Source: Nitrospira sp. (GTDB taxonomy: Bacteria; Nitrospirota; Nitrospiria; Nitrospirales; Nitrospiraceae). From it: 6,818 bases of DNA. The translations under genes and the position numbers were made by a program. Within the stretch, counting starts at the first letter, position 1, and each line of letters opens with the position of its first letter. The notes beneath the pieces were generated by a model. That model made no database searches. It was given only the letters and a program-made list of their open reading frames with translations, and was not told the DNA's origin. Location of the stretch: assembly GCA_025935475.1 (NCBI GenBank), contig JAICVE010000146.1, positions 1-6,818 on the forward strand, read 5' to 3'. Shown here in pieces: positions 1 through 6,818 of this stretch.

Positions 1-1251
1 CGCGACAAAGCTCGTGTGCTCGAAGGCTTGGAAGGGGCTTCCTCGAGCGCCGGCAAAACGTTCGATAGGGGCCGCATGGAGCAAACGCTGGCAGGGCTCG
101 GCTCCCGCATCTTTCTCATGAACAACGTCCATGAGGACGAGCCGGTGGTGTTCGAAACGCGCTGGTGCCTCTCGTATCTGCGCGGCCCACTGACCCGCTC
201 GCAGATCAAGCTGCTCATGGATACGCGCAGAGGTGAGGCGGCGGAACCAAGCCGTGAACGAACTCCGGCTCCCTCCAGTCCTCAACGGGCAGGAACGGCG
301 TCGCGTCCGATCTTGCCTCCCGACGTCCCGCAGCACTTCTTGCCTATTCGCGGGACGAAACCGGAGGGCGGAGAATTGATCTATGTGCCGATGCTGCTGG
401 CGTCGTCCCACGTTCACTTCGCCGACGGCAAGAGCGGCATTGAGACGATGCAAGAGGTGACGGTGCTGGTCCCGATGTCCGAAGGCGCCGCCACCGTCAA
501 TTGGGAGAAGGCCGCGCCAGCACCGATGAGCGTGGCAGATCTCGAACAGGCCCCGCAGGGAGAGGCGCGGTTCGTCGAGCCTCCTCCCGCCGCCGGCAAG
601 GCCAAAAATTACCAGACCTGGAACAAAGAGCTCGCAGGATGGCTGTATCAAACGCAAAAGCTCGAATTGTTCAAAAGTCCGAGTGCCGCACAGCTGTCCA
701 ACCCGGGAGAGTCAGAAAGAGACTTCCGCCTCCGGTTGCAACAATCGGGAAGAGAGCAGCGGGACAAGGGTGCCGACTCGCTTCGGCGGAAGTACGCGCC
801 GAAAATCGCCGCGTTGCAAGAGAGAGTCCGGCGGGCGGAACAGCAAAGAGAAAAGCAGCAGACAGAGGCCCGCTCGAGTCAGGTGCAGGCGGCCATTTCC
901 GTGGGAGCGTCGATCTTGGGCGCATTCCTGGGGCGGAAAACGATCAGTGCGACCAACATCGGTCGCGCCACGACGGCCATCCGCGGGGCCGGACGCGTGC
1001 TCAAGGAGTCACAGGATGTGAGCATAGCGCAAGAGAACGTCACCGCGTTACAGCAGCAACTGGCCGATCTCGAAGCGCAATTCAAGGAGGAAAGCGAGGC
1101 GCTCGCCGCGGGAAGCGACCCGTTGCAGGAAAAGCTCCAGCCGGTATCACTGAAGCCGGCCAAAGCCGATATCAACGTGAAGCTCGTCTCACTGGCCTGG
1201 ACGCCGCACTGGCGGTCGTCCGACGGCTCAATGGCTCCTGCCTGGACGTAA
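1..1251 (+). CDS. C-terminal part of a HerA/DUF87-like ATP-binding protein (5'-truncated by window edge)
   Basis: The reading frame is open from base 1 (first codons read R-D-K-A-R) to a TAA at 1249-1251. The GTG at 16 is therefore probably an internal valine and the true start lies upstream. Residue numbers below count from that GTG. Residues 30-68 contain RIFLMNNVHEDEPVVF, then TRW..SYLRGPLT and QIKLLM. I recognise this block from the end of the ATPase part of large bacterial HerA/DUF87-type ATP-binding proteins. A proline-rich linker follows, then LPPDVPQHFLP (100-110) and a domain with YVPMLL and HFADGKS. Residues 235-290 and 330-366 are charged and Gln/Glu/Arg-rich and should form coiled coils. 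They flank a Gly/Ala-rich hydrophobic stretch at 293-305 that could pack in a membrane or a helical hairpin. The Walker A and B motifs are outside the window, so the ATPase assignment is by family resemblance from memory. HerA-type proteins are hexameric DNA-translocating ATPases, but a DNA role for this one is inference. The gene converges on the patatin cluster and is probably independent of it. Confidence 0.75.
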   Translation, partial: RDKARVLEGLEGASSSAGKTFDRGRMEQTLAGLGSRIFLMNNVHEDEPVVFETRWCLSYLRGPLTRSQIKLLMDTRRGEAAEPSRERTPAPSSPQRAGTASRPILPPDVPQHFLPIRGTKPEGGELIYVPMLLASSHVHFADGKSGIETMQEVTVLVPMSEGAATVNWEKAAPAPMSVADLEQAPQGEARFVEPPPAAGKAKNYQTWNKELAGWLYQTQKLELFKSPSAAQLSNPGESERDFRLRLQQSGREQRDKGADSLRRKYAPKIAALQERVRRAEQQREKQQTEARSSQVQAAISVGASILGAFLGRKTISATNIGRATTAIRGAGRVLKESQDVSIAQENVTALQQQLADLEAQFKEESEALAAGSDPLQEKLQPVSLKPAKADINVKLVSLAWTPHWRSSDGSMAPAWT

Positions 1252-1281
1252 CGCTACTGACCAGGCCGAATACGGAGGTAA

Positions 1282-4017
1282 TCACGCGGAGCGGGCAGAT
1301 CGGAACCGTTCGAACAGCTGCTCAGCTTCTCCGGTCGGATTGGTGATGGGACGGGTGAATACTTTTTCGGCAACGTGGAAGCCAAGGGCGCGGTAGGATT
1401 CGAATTGTGATTCGTCGAAAAACTGGTCGGCGGTCGGTTCATGCGGGAATTCTTCGTGCCCGTTGGCATACTCGGTCACGTCGGCCGGTTCATTCCCCGT
1501 CAAAGACGGCTTGAGGTAGATCAACAGTCCTGCCGTCGCTCCGTGATCGACGCGGTCGTAGCGGATCAACCCCAAGGCGAAGTGTGCGCGGCTCATCCGA
1601 CTGCCTGGCTGGAACTCCAGTAACTCCGTTTCAATTTCGATATCGATCCCAAGGTCGATCCGGATCTTGCGGATGGCACTGCCCAAATCCGTGAAGGAGC
1701 GGTCTGCGTCGCAGCTGCCGTCGCTCACGACGATGTAATGGCAGCGGCGAAGCACCATCTCGTACAGTCCCAGATTCTCGAAATGCCCACCATCCGATAG
1801 ATAGACATAAGGATTCGCGGCATCGGTCAATCCGAATGTCTCCGCCAGCAATGGACGGATGGCGATCCGGGGACAAGAAAGATCGAACGTGTGGCGTCCA
1901 GCGGGGCCGGGGTTGCCCAGCCACCAGCCCAGCCGGATATTGAAGAAGGCCAACAGGAACGTAACCGCCGGCGCCGAGTGGTAGCCCATGTTGGGGCTGG
2001 CCGCCGCGCCGGAAATCGCCAAGGCAGTTCCGATCGTGATGGCTTTATGGAGCTGTCCGTTGGTTCCATACTGGCTTGAGCGGCGATACCCCAGGTTCCA
2101 GCTTCCGCAGAACAGCGGGGAGGCTGTGAACGACTGTGCTTTCCGCTGCTGCCAGGCCAGATTCTCTCCCCTGACAAGATTGATGGCGATGTTCAGAACA
2201 TGGAAAGGCTTGCGGACTGCCGAATGGTCAGTGGCCAGCTGGTGCAACTCGACGTTGTCTTTGGGATCGAACCCCGTAAAGAGGTTTGGCCGGCGCTCCT
2301 GATGATACTCGGCCAGACGCGAGGCTCCCAGGTATGCCCGGATGAGCCGGTTGCGATAGATCGAGTGCAGGGAAAACTTGTTGATGTTGATAACCAGTGA
2401 CAAGGCTGCGGCCAAGCTGGCAAAGAGTGCTGCAACTTCAATCACCAGCCACGGCGGACTGTTGTGGAGAACGACCGCATGTCCCCACAAGTCTGAGGGC
2501 ACCCGCAGCCCGATGGCAGAACCCTCAGAGACGCCGTGGAGGCTGCCCACTCCTTTCATAAGGAGGCTCGAGAAGAGTGTGATCATCACGAGCAGGCAGG
2601 CGATGAACACCGGGGCAGCCAATCGAACGGCGCGATCCAGGACCACGTCCATCATGCTTGACTTGCCTTTGCCCGTAGCCTTCGTTCGTGAACTGAATCC
2701 CAGCAGCAGTGAGATCAACCCGGAGAGTCCCCCAAGGGATGTCATAAGCGCAGGCGTGTAGGACAGGAGGCCGGGACCAAAGACGACCAGCCCACTGAGT
2801 CCCGTCCACATAACGCTCGCAATGAGCACCCAGGCACCGGCTCGTCCCCACCATTCACGATCGTGGTCGTCCGTATATCGGCTTGCCACACCGACGAAAA
2901 TCGTCGCCGTCAAGAGAAACATGGTCAGAAAGCCTGCGACGGCAAACGTGCCGTACCACTCCGCAAATTCGCTCACGGGAATAGTGGAGGGCGTCTCCGC
3001 CAGCACGGACCACAAGAAGAGGCCGCCGAGCGCGCCGGACCAGAGGATGACGAGGAACTCGACCACCAGCCATCGATTCACATCGCGCCAACGCTGGAGC
3101 AGGAAGGCAGCGATCAGCCAGCCGAGCCCGTGCATGATTGCGCCTCCCAGCACGAAGGCGCCGCGGCTATCCATCCCGAAGCCGGAGAGTTGGTCGAGCC
3201 GGCCGCCTCCGTTGCGATACCAGGCATACGCGGTGGTCAAGTTCAGCGCCGTTGCCATCAGTGGAATCAGGCCGCCGATGAGAAACCCTTGCTGACGCTC
3301 AAGCCGTTTCCACAGGGGGTGTGTACGAAATTGATCGAGACTGGGCCGGAACAGGTGGAGATGGGTAAGCGCCACCAGTCCAAAGAGAAGCCCCATGACG
3401 AACATGGCCCGCGCGGCTGGCATGGGATCTGCCGCGTCCCAGTCAAGAATCGATACCAGCAATCGCGGCGCCATGAGTCCCGTCGCCAGGAGTGGAACTA
3501 AGACCAGCCAATTGAGCGTGAGGTTCCTCAGGTAAGTCCCCAGCAACGTCCAAGTATCGACGGACATCAATCCCAGTCTCGGGCTGAGGTAGTTGCTATA
3601 CCGGCGTAACCAGTTCACCGGTTTTGGCTCGGGATCCTGAGTATTGGAAGGCGATCGTCGCAATTCCTCCGTGACGCCGGTGACGCCACCGGGATGGCGG
3701 TGAATCCATGCAGTCAGCCAGCTGCCGATGTAGCCGCCGCCTGAGACGGTCGAGAGGTAGTCGAATTGCTTCAGCAAGGAGAGCCGGGCGAGCCCTTGGA
3801 GGACACCCAACGCGAACGTCGCGCTTCTGATTCCACCACCGGAGAGACAGAGCGCAGTTCGCTTTTGAGGAAGGTCGTGGATGTGCCCGTACAGCGCAGC
3901 CAGACGGTCTGGCTCGGAGGCCGTGGTCGTGGGAGGAATGCGGCCGTGAAGCGCGACGAATTCCGCTTCTAGAACCGTTGCAAGGGGAAAAGGATCATTC
4001 TGGCCGGTATGGGTCAT
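1282..4017 (-). CDS. Polytopic membrane patatin-like phospholipase, 911 aa
   Basis: Predicted integral-membrane acyl hydrolase of the patatin family, which uses a Ser/Asp dyad to cleave lipid acyl esters. Visible catalytic parts are the oxyanion motif GGGIRSATF (residues 60-68), the serine elbow STVSGGGYIGSW with nucleophile Ser92, and SDGGHFENLG with Asp742. Between them lie about ten hydrophobic segments: roughly 169-191, 204-222, 244-266, 286-308, 316-340, 355-378, 394-418, 424-441, 466-488 and 521-545. The core resumes after about 590 with LAWQQRK, SPLFCG, SGAAASPNMGYHS and RLGWWLGNPGP, a set I associate with a bacterial patatin subfamily. I chose the ATG at 4017-4015, two bases after the upstream stop. 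The frame runs on upstream to a TTG at 4119, but that would overlap the previous gene by 100 bases and add a polar, patatin-unlike leader. No good Shine-Dalgarno is visible, so translation probably depends on coupling to the upstream patatin. The first Gly of GxSxG is Thr here. The substrate is unknown. Start choice is fairly secure, family very secure. Confidence 0.93.
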   Translation of the reverse strand: MTHTGQNDPFPLATVLEAEFVALHGRIPPTTTASEPDRLAALYGHIHDLPQKRTALCLSGGGIRSATFALGVLQGLARLSLLKQFDYLSTVSGGGYIGSWLTAWIHRHPGGVTGVTEELRRSPSNTQDPEPKPVNWLRRYSNYLSPRLGLMSVDTWTLLGTYLRNLTLNWLVLVPLLATGLMAPRLLVSILDWDAADPMPAARAMFVMGLLFGLVALTHLHLFRPSLDQFRTHPLWKRLERQQGFLIGGLIPLMATALNLTTAYAWYRNGGGRLDQLSGFGMDSRGAFVLGGAIMHGLGWLIAAFLLQRWRDVNRWLVVEFLVILWSGALGGLFLWSVLAETPSTIPVSEFAEWYGTFAVAGFLTMFLLTATIFVGVASRYTDDHDREWWGRAGAWVLIASVMWTGLSGLVVFGPGLLSYTPALMTSLGGLSGLISLLLGFSSRTKATGKGKSSMMDVVLDRAVRLAAPVFIACLLVMITLFSSLLMKGVGSLHGVSEGSAIGLRVPSDLWGHAVVLHNSPPWLVIEVAALFASLAAALSLVININKFSLHSIYRNRLIRAYLGASRLAEYHQERRPNLFTGFDPKDNVELHQLATDHSAVRKPFHVLNIAINLVRGENLAWQQRKAQSFTASPLFCGSWNLGYRRSSQYGTNGQLHKAITIGTALAISGAAASPNMGYHSAPAVTFLLAFFNIRLGWWLGNPGPAGRHTFDLSCPRIAIRPLLAETFGLTDAANPYVYLSDGGHFENLGLYEMVLRRCHYIVVSDGSCDADRSFTDLGSAIRKIRIDLGIDIEIETELLEFQPGSRMSRAHFALGLIRYDRVDHGATAGLLIYLKPSLTGNEPADVTEYANGHEEFPHEPTADQFFDESQFESYRALGFHVAEKVFTRPITNPTGEAEQLFERFRSARSA

Positions 4018-4019
4018 CG

Positions 4020-5462
4020 CTAGGGCTTCTGGGTGTGATCTTTGATGAAATTCACGATCCGCGGCCGGTGTTGCTCGACGACTTTGCGTGCCGCCTTCTC
4101 GAGCAAGGCTCCATGGCAAGGCGTCTTGATTTTGAACAACGTCGGAATCTGGCTCACCGCCTGCTTGATCTGCGCGGGCGTTACATCAGGGGGAAAATCC
4201 TCACGGCAGACATCTGGAAGGTCCTGATAGCCGCTCCAGTCAGCGTCGACATGTTTCAACACCTCGATCCTGAGATGGGCGAAATCAGGGAGCACGACCC
4301 CCTCCGTTCTGAGGCTGTGCCAGAGAAGCGTTTGATAGGTATTGGCCCGTTCCTCCATGATACCCACGATGCGTGACGGATCGTCACGGAACACCTCGAA
4401 TCCTTTCTCGCTCTTGTCGAGTTCGGGGCCACCTGCATCGAATGGGAAGGACGTATCGATGACGATGATCAGTCCACTCTTGGAGGAACCTTGCGGGATT
4501 TTCTTCAAAAACAGAGTTGTGAGGGACTCGGTCCCCAGGTTATCGAAGAGTCCGCCGTCGCCGATATGGAGGTAGGCCGGCCGGCCGGCCACTTGATAGG
4601 TCACCGGCCCAACGACGGGAGGGAAGGACGCGGACGTGGCCACGGCAAGCGACAATCGAAGGTTCCGATAATCGGCTCCAATCCGCTCGAACGAGAGCGG
4701 GAGGAATTGCCTGCTGGACTTTTCCAATCCTTTTTGAATGATGATCAGCCCTTCGGGCGTCACCGGCACTGGGCGATTGGGCTTCTTCAATTCCTTCGTC
4801 AGCAACTCGATGAAGTCGTAGTCGAAGTCGGAGGCAGGCAAGGTCGTGAAGGCAAAGCGCCGGCCGGAGTTATAGACGGTGCCGTTCAGGATCACGCGCG
4901 GGATGTCGCCGCGCTGCTCCCGCTCATACAGTTGTGCGAAGGTCATGTCACCGAGAAACTCGCTGTCCCAGACTTCGGAGAGCGAATAGGCGAGCTTTGT
5001 CGGGTTCAGTGCCCGGAAGAACACGAGCTGGCGGAACACCGCGCTGCGCTGGAAATTCGACTGCATGGTGGTCTTGTAGGCGGAGAAGAATTCACGATAC
5101 CGAGGAGAAAGTGCATCTTGGACCAGCATTGGTTCGGACTTGGGTGGTTTCTTGGTCACATAGTAGGCGGTGGCCAGACTACCGCCGGATACGCTCGACA
5201 TGTAGCTCACGGTTTCAAGAACGCTGCGCTTTTCGGTGCCGACCTGAACGGGGAGCTCAGCCAGAGCCTCCAAGGCTGCTGCCGCGAACGTGGCTGCGCG
5301 GCTGCCGCCCCCGGAGACGGCGAGTCCCACCATGAAATCCTGGTCAGGTAGGGGGGCGAACAACGCCTCGGCACCTTCCGGTTGTGAGGGGAGTTCGTGG
5401 ATCTTGGCAAAGCATCCGGTCACGAGGATACTGGCGCTGAGCACGGCCGCAACGTGTCTCAT
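4020..5462 (-). CDS. Patatin-like phospholipase lipoprotein, 480 aa
   Basis: Predicted lipid-anchored patatin-family acyl hydrolase. The N-terminus is a short signal peptide ending in the lipobox L-V-T-G-C, with Cys17 as the lipidation site. The residue after Cys is Phe, not Asp, which by the E. coli rule favours the outer membrane. Catalytic motifs are complete: GLAVSGGGSRAATF (oxyanion GGGxR at 51-55), the elbow MSSVSGGSLA with nucleophile Ser92, SLAVATSASFPPVVGP (271-286), which matches the patatin block before the aspartate, and HIGDGGLFDNLG with Asp302. No internal membrane segment or C-terminal beta-barrel domain is evident, unlike PlpD-type patatins. The C-terminal 90 residues hold a Cys pair (419 and 449) that could form a disulfide if periplasmic. 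The ATG shares one base with the stop of the upstream lipoprotein gene (TGATG), and a good Shine-Dalgarno lies about 13 bases upstream inside that gene. The next patatin follows after two bases. The substrate is not readable from the sequence. Confidence 0.93.
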   Translation of the reverse strand: MRHVAAVLSASILVTGCFAKIHELPSQPEGAEALFAPLPDQDFMVGLAVSGGGSRAATFAAAALEALAELPVQVGTEKRSVLETVSYMSSVSGGSLATAYYVTKKPPKSEPMLVQDALSPRYREFFSAYKTTMQSNFQRSAVFRQLVFFRALNPTKLAYSLSEVWDSEFLGDMTFAQLYEREQRGDIPRVILNGTVYNSGRRFAFTTLPASDFDYDFIELLTKELKKPNRPVPVTPEGLIIIQKGLEKSSRQFLPLSFERIGADYRNLRLSLAVATSASFPPVVGPVTYQVAGRPAYLHIGDGGLFDNLGTESLTTLFLKKIPQGSSKSGLIIVIDTSFPFDAGGPELDKSEKGFEVFRDDPSRIVGIMEERANTYQTLLWHSLRTEGVVLPDFAHLRIEVLKHVDADWSGYQDLPDVCREDFPPDVTPAQIKQAVSQIPTLFKIKTPCHGALLEKAARKVVEQHRPRIVNFIKDHTQKP

Positions 5463-6532
5463 CAGTCTTTTATGCCCTCCTTCCGTCGTTCACCCTGCTG
5501 GATGGTGTGAAAATAACAAAAGCCTCCATGTTCGACGAGCTTTTTCGCGATCACGCCTGCGGCGGTTTCCAAACTGGCGGCCAGAGTTTCATTCTGCGTG
5601 CTGAAGATGCTGCCTCCCCTGACTGCTTTGCCCACCTCGGATGTGACGGCGGCTTCGGCTCTGAGCGCATCGCGCGTCACGCGTGCGAATGCGTCCAACG
5701 GAATCGGTGGATGATCGGCGTCAAACGAGGGGTACGGGCGGCCGACAGTCGTCCACTGGATGCGTAATGCGGTAGCGCCTTCGACGGCCGGTTCCCGGAA
5801 GGCCGCATCGAAAAAGGCTTCGAGAAACACGCGCGTCACATCAGCGACGATCCGTCCTGAGTCGACTTGACTGGCCGCCGCCGCCGGCCGTTGTCCCGGC
5901 TCCTTGGTCACCTCGACCGAGAGCCCCGGAAACCTCCAGACGTTCCCATTGCGGTCGATGAAACCATCGGACGTGACCCGGGCGACGGCCCGAAGGCCTG
6001 AACTTGTGCCCGGCACCGCGGTATACCGGATATCACCGAAGTAGGCCTTGTTATAGGCCAGCAGCAACTGGGCGAAGCGCGACCCGTCCTCGGCTAGCGC
6101 ATCCTCATCGAAATCAACATGCCCATGCCACTGCCTGATGACGTCGACGACTTTCCGGAGCTTGTGTAGATCCAGGCGCCGGTATGAGGTGCCCTTCCAG
6201 TCCGCAAGCGTTTCCTCGAGGATCTGGAGTGACTCCGCATGAGAAGGGTGTCCCTCCTTGACGCGTGCAATGAGCGTGTGAATCGCCTGCAGAGGCCCAT
6301 CGGGCTTGCCCCCGGCATCCGGGGTGGACTGATTGGCTGGGATCGTCGCTTGCTCATCATAGGCCCTTGCCGTACAGGCCGAAAATTCGTCGATGAGGAC
6401 CTGCCGGCCGGCCAGTTTGTCCTGGAATGAGGCCTGATTGAGATCGAGGCTGTCACGAAGTTCGGCGGTAGACACCGCGCAGCCTGCAGCGAGCAGGCCG
6501 ACGAGAGGAAGCACGACCGAGTGCCAGCCCAT
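5462..6532 (-). CDS. Lipoprotein of unknown function, 356 aa
   Basis: I do not recognise this family. The N-terminus MGWHSVVLPLVGLLAAGC is a typical lipoprotein signal with lipobox L-A-A-G-C and Cys18 as the anchor. Ala at +2 argues for outer-membrane sorting by the E. coli rule. The mature part is soluble and mixed in character. Residues 22-160 look mainly helical and charged, with a likely flexible Pro/Gly/Ser stretch at 65-80. The middle carries a compact hydrophilic segment, SDGFIDRNGNVWRFPG (188-203). Residues 225-345 look helical again (VTRVFLEAFFDAAF, then LETAAGVIAKKLVEH). No catalytic motif, repeat or further membrane segment is apparent. The start is the ATG at 6532-6530, preceded by GAGG with six-base spacing. 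The stop overlaps the patatin lipoprotein start, so the two proteins are probably made together and act in the same compartment. An accessory, chaperone or inhibitor role for the patatin is inference from position only. Confidence 0.85.
   Translation of the reverse strand: MGWHSVVLPLVGLLAAGCAVSTAELRDSLDLNQASFQDKLAGRQVLIDEFSACTARAYDEQATIPANQSTPDAGGKPDGPLQAIHTLIARVKEGHPSHAESLQILEETLADWKGTSYRRLDLHKLRKVVDVIRQWHGHVDFDEDALAEDGSRFAQLLLAYNKAYFGDIRYTAVPGTSSGLRAVARVTSDGFIDRNGNVWRFPGLSVEVTKEPGQRPAAAASQVDSGRIVADVTRVFLEAFFDAAFREPAVEGATALRIQWTTVGRPYPSFDADHPPIPLDAFARVTRDALRAEAAVTSEVGKAVRGGSIFSTQNETLAASLETAAGVIAKKLVEHGGFCYFHTIQQGERRKEGIKD
5475..5482 (-). promoter_or_regulatory. Shine-Dalgarno of the patatin lipoprotein gene, inside the upstream gene
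   Basis: On the minus strand AAGGAGGG lies within the last codons of the upstream lipoprotein gene, and the GGAGG core is 13 bases before the ATG at 5462. The match is strong but the spacing is longer than usual. Together with the TGATG stop/start overlap it suggests that terminating ribosomes help initiate the patatin. Confidence 0.55.
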
Positions 6533-6538
6533 GAGGGA

Positions 6539-6542
6539 CCTC
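6539..6542 (-). promoter_or_regulatory. Shine-Dalgarno of the unknown lipoprotein gene
   Basis: On the minus strand the sequence reads GAGG-TCCCTC-ATG. This is a four-base Shine-Dalgarno core six bases before the ATG at 6532, and it supports that start over later in-frame methionines. It lies in the 48-base gap after the YqhA-like gene. I see no convincing promoter or terminator in that gap. Confidence 0.6.
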
Positions 6543-6580
6543 GTTGAAGAACGACGACCAGGCCCTACGAGTGCAGACGG

Positions 6581-6817
6581 CTAATGCTTCTTATCCTTCT
6601 GCATGATCTTGTCGGTCCAGGCCAGGAGAATGGCCGACCCCAAGAAGGTCATGTGGATGAAGATCTTCCACTTGATGTGCTCAGGGTTCTCGTTCGCGAC
6701 GTCCACAAAGGCCTTAAGCAGGTGAATGCTGGAAATCCCGATCAGCGAGGCTGCCAATTTGACCTTGATCGTGCCGGGATCGACATGGGTCAGCCAATCC
6801 GGCCGGTCCGGATGCCC
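6581..6817 (-). CDS. UPF0114 (YqhA-like) inner-membrane protein, C-terminal 78 residues, 5'-truncated by window edge
   Basis: Translating the minus strand from the right edge gives an open frame of 78 codons ending ...QKDKKH and a TAG at 6583-6581. The segment KLAASLIGISSIHLLKAFVD, with the downstream IKWKIFIHMTF and LAWTDKIM, closely matches what I recall of the C-terminus of E. coli YqhA (AAS..AISSIHLL..F.D, then IIHLTF and the D-R-L end). This is the UPF0114/TIGR00645 family of small polytopic membrane proteins, about 165 residues long, without an agreed function. Two hydrophobic segments are visible, at about residues 20-40 and 50-66 of this fragment. The N-terminal half lies beyond the window. 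The gene is codirectional with the lipoprotein/patatin genes and lies 48 bases upstream of the first of them with no obvious terminator between, so cotranscription is possible but not shown. Confidence 0.88.
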   Translation of the reverse strand, partial: GHPDRPDWLTHVDPGTIKVKLAASLIGISSIHLLKAFVDVANENPEHIKWKIFIHMTFLGSAILLAWTDKIMQKDKKH

Positions 6818-6818
6818 C

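Noticed and set aside
1240..1266. Inverted repeat GCCTGG/CCAGGC spanning the stop of the HerA-like gene, a candidate bidirectional terminator between the convergent genes
   Set aside because: The stem is only six base pairs with a 15-base loop, and no T-run follows on either strand. It is compatible with chance in GC-rich DNA.
501..1346. Long plus-strand open frame of 281 codons overlapping the HerA-like gene in another frame
   Set aside because: Its product is Arg/Gly-rich and low in hydrophobic residues, as expected of a shifted frame in GC-rich DNA. The overlapping frame has recognisable protein motifs.
4491..5351. Plus-strand open frame of 286 codons antisense to the patatin lipoprotein gene
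   Set aside because: It lies wholly opposite a gene with intact catalytic motifs and a signal peptide, and its own translation shows no domain or membrane character. It is an antisense shadow.
1282..5462. CBASS-type defence with a patatin effector (CapV-like)
   Set aside because: No cGAS/DncV-like nucleotidyltransferase or Cap2/Cap3 gene is in the window. Both patatins are membrane-anchored, unlike the soluble CapV effector.
4020..5462. Type V-secreted PlpD-like patatin
   Set aside because: The protein has a lipobox rather than a plain signal peptide. At 480 residues it has no room or pattern for POTRA and beta-barrel domains after the patatin domain.
6542..6553. Small hairpin CGTT-GAAG-AACG in the gap upstream of the lipoprotein gene
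   Set aside because: A four-base-pair stem is too weak to call a regulatory structure or terminator, and it has no T-run.

Overview
The window is GC-rich, roughly 60% by eye. It is densely coded, with only about 30-50 bases between non-overlapping genes. It reads as chromosomal DNA of a Gram-negative-type (diderm) bacterium: two of the gene products carry signal peptides with clear lipoboxes, and one flanking gene is a YqhA/UPF0114 protein. The composition and gene style would suit a Nitrospira-like or proteobacterial host, but no taxonomic marker is present, so that is a guess. I see no tRNA, rRNA, CRISPR array, transposase, phage gene or long repeat.

Layout. (1) Bases 1-1251, plus strand: the 3' part of a gene that runs in from before the window. 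Its product looks like the C-terminal region of a large HerA/DUF87-type ATP-binding protein, ending in a coiled-coil tail. (2) It converges, across about 30 bases, on a minus-strand cluster that fills the rest of the window. In transcription order (right to left) the cluster is: the C-terminal half of a YqhA-like UPF0114 membrane protein (6817-6581), an unrecognised 356-residue lipoprotein (6532-5462), a 480-residue patatin-like lipoprotein (5462-4020), and a 911-residue polytopic membrane protein whose patatin domain is split by about ten predicted membrane segments (4017-1282).

The last three genes are tightly packed. The unknown lipoprotein and the first patatin share one base (TGATG). The second patatin starts two bases after the first one stops (TAG-CG-ATG). 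Translational coupling is therefore likely, and the three products are probably made together. Both patatins keep the GGGxR oxyanion motif, the serine elbow and the DGG aspartate, so both look like active Ser/Asp acyl hydrolases. One is predicted to be lipid-anchored in the envelope, the other to sit in the inner membrane. The simplest reading is an envelope lipid-hydrolysing or lipid-remodelling module made of two membrane-tethered patatins plus an accessory lipoprotein. The substrate, and any link to YqhA, cannot be read from the sequence. This three-gene module is the most interesting item in the window.
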